Of a DNA stretch of 9,470 nt, positions 6,807 to 9,470 are shown one piece after another. The DNA is taken from positions 6,248-15,717 of the forward strand of contig JAHEFC010000037.1 of the NCBI GenBank assembly GCA_024640385.1, in the 5' to 3' direction. A model generated the notes under the pieces. The model worked only from the letters and a program-made list of their open reading frames with translations. It did no database searches and was not told the DNA's origin. The first letter of the stretch is position 1; each line of letters starts with the position of its first letter. The stretch comes from Sphingobacteriales bacterium (GTDB lineage Bacteria > Bacteroidota > Bacteroidia > Chitinophagales > Chitinophagaceae). Position numbers and translations under genes: made by a program.

Positions 6807-7142
6807 ATGCAGGATAAAGCCAGGATAGAGCAGCATTGGAAATTTGAGTCTATGGCCAAATTTGCGCTGATCGGTGCGGTGATCGGCCTGGTGTTGATCA
6901 GCATTTTCCTGATGGGTGTGAAACATGCAGATCCGAGCTGGCCAAAGTATTGGCAATTGAAGCCCCTGGTGATCGTTCCATTGGCCGCCGCGGCAGGTGG
7001 GGCGTTTTTCTATTTCATGAATGGTTTTAGTCGTCGTGGATTTTGGGTGGGGCTGCTGGCCAGGATTGTGGGTCTGATCTGTTTCATCATTGCATTATGG
7101 CTTGGTACGGTGTTGGGCCTGGATGGTACATTATGGGATTAA
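6807..7142 (+). CDS. small integral membrane protein of unknown function (111 aa)
   Basis: Three hydrophobic segments are visible at about residues 19-37, 54-73 and 79-104, with a soluble N-terminus (KARIEQHWKFES) and a short acidic C-terminus ending in LGLDGTLWD. The loop between segments one and two carries GVKHADPSWPKYWQLKPL, a conserved-looking Pro/Trp-rich stretch. I believe similar short Bacteroidota proteins have been labelled 'potassium transporter KefB', but the protein is far too short and lacks both the exchanger and the NAD-binding domain of KefB, so that name should not be used. ATG 6807 is the first in-frame start; the ATG at 6800 runs into a stop after five codons. The gene has a good candidate promoter upstream and lies 9 bp before the DUF2809 gene, so the two probably form an operon of small membrane proteins. 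Confidence 0.8.
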   Translation: MQDKARIEQHWKFESMAKFALIGAVIGLVLISIFLMGVKHADPSWPKYWQLKPLVIVPLAAAAGGAFFYFMNGFSRRGFWVGLLARIVGLICFIIALWLGTVLGLDGTLWD

Positions 7143-7151
7143 GGTTGAATC

Positions 7152-7538
7152 ATGCTGACCTTCAACTATAGATATTTTCTTCTTGCCCTCATCGTTTTTT
7201 TTGTTGAGGTACTGATCGCATTATTTGTACACGACAGCATCATCAGGCCTTATGGGGGAGACTACCTGGTTGTTATACTGATCTACGCAGCAGTCAGGAC
7301 TTTTATCAAGGGATCTCCCTGGAAGATCGCCTCAGGCGTATTACTATTTACCTGCGCTTTGGAGGTCTTACAGTATTATCAAATCGTTGACAGGCTTGGT
7401 TTATCGGGTAACCAATTAGCTAAAACGGTGATCGGTTATGGATTTTCCTGGTGGGATATTTTGGCCTATGCATTGGGAGTAGTCACGATACTGATGCTGG
7501 AGAAGCTGTTTAATCAGCAACCACATCCAAGGCTTTGA
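7152..7538 (+). CDS. DUF2809 family membrane protein
   Basis: A 128-residue integral membrane protein with four hydrophobic segments at roughly residues 7-26, 35-50, 58-75 and 100-118. It shows DUF2809 hallmarks: an early acidic-aromatic stretch (FFVEVLIALFVHD), then IRPYGGDYLVVILIYAAVRTF, a middle Glu in ALEVLQYYQIVDRLGL, and the C-terminal WWDILAYALGV. The conserved GD, E and D residues lie in or near membrane segments. The family's function is not established. The length is typical. It is translated 9 bp after the 111-residue membrane protein. Its last 29 bp overlap the 3' end of the convergent minus-strand gene (7510-7538), and no terminator separates the two, so transcripts from both sides probably read into each other. 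Family assignment rests on remembered motifs. Confidence 0.85.
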   Translation: MLTFNYRYFLLALIVFFVEVLIALFVHDSIIRPYGGDYLVVILIYAAVRTFIKGSPWKIASGVLLFTCALEVLQYYQIVDRLGLSGNQLAKTVIGYGFSWWDILAYALGVVTILMLEKLFNQQPHPRL

Positions 7539-8307
7539 TCTGATCCATATATTCGGAGGGAAGGAGTATATTCTTGAGTAACCAGTCCATTTTCATCAGC
7601 CTGCTAACTTTATATAGGGGCACAACAGGACTAAGCAAGGAGAATTCATTAAAATGCAGCAACTCCTTTACCCTGCCTGGAACTACTAATTTTTGCGCTT
7701 CGATCAATACCCTGAATCGCATGGCACCCAGGTGTTTTTTATATTGCTTGAACAGATCCATACTGTAATCGCTTTTCTGCAGGTCGGCCATCATATGTGC
7801 CTGCCTCACGGGTAGCCATTCCCGGTAGGTAAGGGGTAGGGCTTTCACTCCCATCCTTGCTCCCAGGCGATAAAAGACATTATAGACTTCCTCTTTTTCT
7901 TCCGGACTTAATTTCTTTTCGAGCAGTTCGTAGGCGGCGATGGAGTAGTGGATCAGCATGAACAGTACATCGCGGTAGGCCCAGTCCGGAATGGTTGAGC
8001 CGCGTTTTTGTTCTACGGCAGCGTGGATTTTCCGCATGGTATCAATTGCAGCATGCGCTTCTTCAATGGATGAAAAAACAATTTTCCTGGCATAGGCTAC
8101 TGTGGAGAAAAGTCTGCCGATGGGATCTGCCGGCAACTTGCCGGTAAAATAGAGCCAGTCGACGGCCTTATTGAGGGCAAATTCCGCCGATGCACCTGCA
8201 AAAATGAAAAGCACGGTATCGCTTTTGCCCCAGATCTGCCTTACAATAGAATGCTCATTTACAAAAAATTGCATAAAGTCTATTGCTTTTCTCAAAGGTA
8301 GCATCAT
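7510..8307 (-). CDS. oxygenase MpaB / DUF2236 (Lcp-like) family protein
   Basis: A helical protein that fits the MpaB/DUF2236 family, which includes the haem-dependent rubber oxygenase Lcp. The family start is visible in VRQIWGKSDTVLFIFAGASAEFALNKA, then DPIGRLFSTVAYARKIVF, the helix EEAHAAIDTMRKIHAAVEQKRG (Arg92 and His95 in the RxxH arrangement) and the segment DVLFMLIHYSIAAYELL with His120, where the family usually has a His in LLWVHATL. These His residues are the candidates for haem or metal contact; which one acts is inference. No signal peptide is evident. Start: the frame is open from a TTG at 8343 (277 aa); ATG 8307 (265 aa) is preferred because an AGGAAA lies 7-12 bases upstream, and ATG 8274 is also possible since the domain begins just after it. 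It is divergent from the lipoprotein gene at 8385 and overlaps the convergent DUF2809 gene by 29 bp. Confidence 0.8.
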   Translation of the reverse strand: MMLPLRKAIDFMQFFVNEHSIVRQIWGKSDTVLFIFAGASAEFALNKAVDWLYFTGKLPADPIGRLFSTVAYARKIVFSSIEEAHAAIDTMRKIHAAVEQKRGSTIPDWAYRDVLFMLIHYSIAAYELLEKKLSPEEKEEVYNVFYRLGARMGVKALPLTYREWLPVRQAHMMADLQKSDYSMDLFKQYKKHLGAMRFRVLIEAQKLVVPGRVKELLHFNEFSLLSPVVPLYKVSRLMKMDWLLKNILLPSEYMDQIKALDVVAD

Positions 8308-8384
8308 AAAGGCTTTCCTGTAGCCTCTATCTGTTAAAGTCAAATGAGTTCATCCGGCTTGTGATTTTTTTGTTTCTTCGGTAA

Positions 8385-9185
8385 ATGAAATATCATGCAT
8401 CACTGCTCTCCGCGATCGTTGCAGTCGTCCTCGCTGGATGTGCCGCCAAAACTTCGGTCAGCCGCCAGGAAAACTGGCAACCACTTTTCAATGGCAAAGA
8501 CCTTAATGACTGGATCGTAAAGATCTACCACCATGAAGTGGGTGATAACTATGGCAATACATTCAGGGTGGAAGATGGCATGATCAAGGTGCGGTATGAC
8601 CAGTACGACAGTTTTAACAATCGCTATGCGCACCTGTATTACAAAACTCCATTCAGTTATTACAAGCTTCGATTCGAATATCGTTTGACCGGGGAATGGC
8701 GAAAAGATGCACCTTCCTATACCCAGGAGAACAGCGGTGTGATGTTTCATTCGCAGGATCCACGAACCATTTTGAAAGAACAGGATTGGCCGATCTCCGT
8801 AGAGTTCCAATTGCTGGCAGGGCTACCGGACGGTAAACCCAGGCCTACCGGAAACATGTGTTCCCCCGGAACAGATGTAGTGTTCGAAGGTAAGATCGAT
8901 TCAAGGCATTGTATAAACAGCACATCAAAAACCTATCCTCCTGAGCAGTGGGTGAAATGCGAATTGATCGTACTTGGTGATTCACTGATCACCCATATAG
9001 TTGAAGGAGATACGGTTTTGCAATACAGCAAACCCAGTATTGGAGGGGGAGTGGTAAATGGTGCAGACCCGAAGATAAAAATAGATGGCACTCCTTTGAA
9101 GACGGGTTACATCGCGTTGCAGAGTGAAGGCCAGCCGGTTGATTTCAGAAATATTGAAATCCTGAACTTTGGAAAGAAGAGATAG
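8385..9185 (+). CDS. DUF1080 (3-keto-disaccharide hydrolase-like) lipoprotein
   Basis: A 266-residue secreted lipoprotein. The signal peptide ends in a textbook lipobox, VLAGC, with Cys19 as the acylated residue. The DUF1080 domain fills the rest: the opening motif LFNGKDLNDW (residues 34-43), a beta-rich jelly-roll with FRVEDGMIKVRYDQYD, YYKTPFSYYKLRFEYR, the ENSGVMFHSQDP block, ISVEFQLLAG, and the usual ending IALQSEGQPVDFRNIEIL. Some members of this family hydrolyse 3-keto-disaccharides made by periplasmic oxidation of sugars; many are uncharacterised. It would sit on the outer or inner membrane facing the periplasm or surface. The oxidoreductases that normally produce 3-keto sugars are not in this window. 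The gene is divergent from the MpaB-like gene (77 bp apart with its ATG start), and 42 bp separate it from the next gene, so it may be co-transcribed with that one. The length is typical for the family. Confidence 0.9.
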   Translation: MKYHASLLSAIVAVVLAGCAAKTSVSRQENWQPLFNGKDLNDWIVKIYHHEVGDNYGNTFRVEDGMIKVRYDQYDSFNNRYAHLYYKTPFSYYKLRFEYRLTGEWRKDAPSYTQENSGVMFHSQDPRTILKEQDWPISVEFQLLAGLPDGKPRPTGNMCSPGTDVVFEGKIDSRHCINSTSKTYPPEQWVKCELIVLGDSLITHIVEGDTVLQYSKPSIGGGVVNGADPKIKIDGTPLKTGYIALQSEGQPVDFRNIEILNFGKKR

Positions 9186-9227
9186 TTGGGATCGCCTTAT
9201 TGAAAGACTGGAAAAAAATTATGCCAT

Positions 9228-9470
9228 ATGAAAAAATATATTTTCACTTTCGTGTTAATTATCCCGAATATCATGATGGCGCAATCAGAAAAGAAGATAA
9301 CGGAAGATTTTCTACAGTCCTTTGCGAATGCATTTAATGCACATGACGTTAAAGCCATCATGTTACATATGACAGCTGATTGTGTGTTTGAAGCCTCTGC
9401 GGGACCGGATGTGGACGGAAAGAAATTTACGGGCCAGGATCAGGTGCGGAAAGCTTTTGAAGAGGTATTT
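9228..9470 (+). CDS. secreted NTF2/SnoaL-like protein, 3' partial
   Basis: The first 81 codons of a gene cut by the window end, with no stop reached. It begins with a Sec signal peptide (MKKYIFTFVLIIPNIMMAQ, cleavage probably after MA or AQ). The mature part, ITEDFLQSFANAFNAHDVKAIM, then HMTADCVFEASAGPDVDGKKFTGQDQVRKAFEEVF, is the classic N-terminal half of an NTF2-like fold: a helix with FNAHD, a strand with D-C-V-F, a 'G...G' turn with FTGQDQVRKAF and the next helix. Such proteins include SnoaL-like cyclases and many small binding or isomerase proteins; the substrate pocket cannot be judged from half the fold. It follows the DUF1080 lipoprotein by 42 bp on the same strand. The ATG at 9221 in another frame stops after about 36 codons and is not used. 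Confidence 0.75.
   Translation, partial: MKKYIFTFVLIIPNIMMAQSEKKITEDFLQSFANAFNAHDVKAIMLHMTADCVFEASAGPDVDGKKFTGQDQVRKAFEEVF

Noticed and set aside
6806..7142. Calling the 111-residue protein a KefB potassium transporter
   Set aside because: It has only about three membrane segments and none of the exchanger or nucleotide-binding domains of KefB.
8344..8384. Possible promoter with TTTTTTTG (8365-8372) before the DUF1080 gene
   Set aside because: No TTG lies at the right distance upstream and the leader would be only about six bases, so the match is not convincing.
8400..8810. 136-codon minus-strand frame opposite the DUF1080 gene
   Set aside because: It is antisense to a clear lipoprotein gene and has no signal, domain or start context of its own.

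Overview
The window looks like chromosome from a Gram-negative member of the Bacteroidota, most likely a Chitinophagaceae-like organism. This is inferred from the protein families, the near-absence of Shine-Dalgarno sequences, A-rich leaders, two lipoprotein-type signal peptides, and one TTG-N20-TTACTTTG promoter that fits the Bacteroidota sigma consensus (TTG, about 20 bp, TAnnTTTG). No taxonomic marker gene is present, so the assignment is inference.

Region 1 (1 to 5894, all + strand, tightly spaced) is the 3' part of an operon whose start lies upstream of the window. It encodes the C-terminal part of a probable tandem-GNAT acyltransferase (its frame is still open at base 2), an alpha/beta hydrolase with a complete Ser-Asp-His triad, a probable lipid-anchored periplasmic adaptor (MacA/HlyD type without the long alpha-hairpin), an FtsX/LolC-type permease, a LolD-like ATPase, and a second, paralogous permease. 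The permease-ATPase-permease order and the protein sizes (403, 230 and 424 residues) match the lolC-lolD-lolE plan. The adaptor and the two acyl-chemistry enzymes do not belong to canonical Lol. The simplest reading is a dedicated transporter moving a lipid or acylated molecule (or a lipoprotein) out of the inner membrane, encoded at the end of a biosynthetic operon.

Region 2 (5895 to 6123) is a non-coding spacer with a set of TTCT/AGAA dyads and a short direct repeat. It is followed by a secreted protein of unknown function (6124 to 6711).

Region 3 (6712 to 7538) has a promoter overlapped by two adjacent perfect dyads, then two small integral membrane proteins, one unassigned and one DUF2809, spaced 9 bp apart.

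Region 4 (7510 to 9470) has a minus-strand MpaB/DUF2236-type oxygenase gene whose 3' end overlaps the DUF2809 gene by 29 bp. Divergent from it is a DUF1080 (3-keto-disaccharide hydrolase-like) lipoprotein, then the first 81 codons of a secreted NTF2/SnoaL-like protein cut by the window end. These are ordinary accessory genes with no obvious shared pathway.

No tRNA, rRNA, CRISPR array, insertion sequence or convincing intrinsic terminator was seen. The most interesting item is the adaptor-plus-LolCDE-like exporter coupled to acyl-transfer and hydrolase genes.
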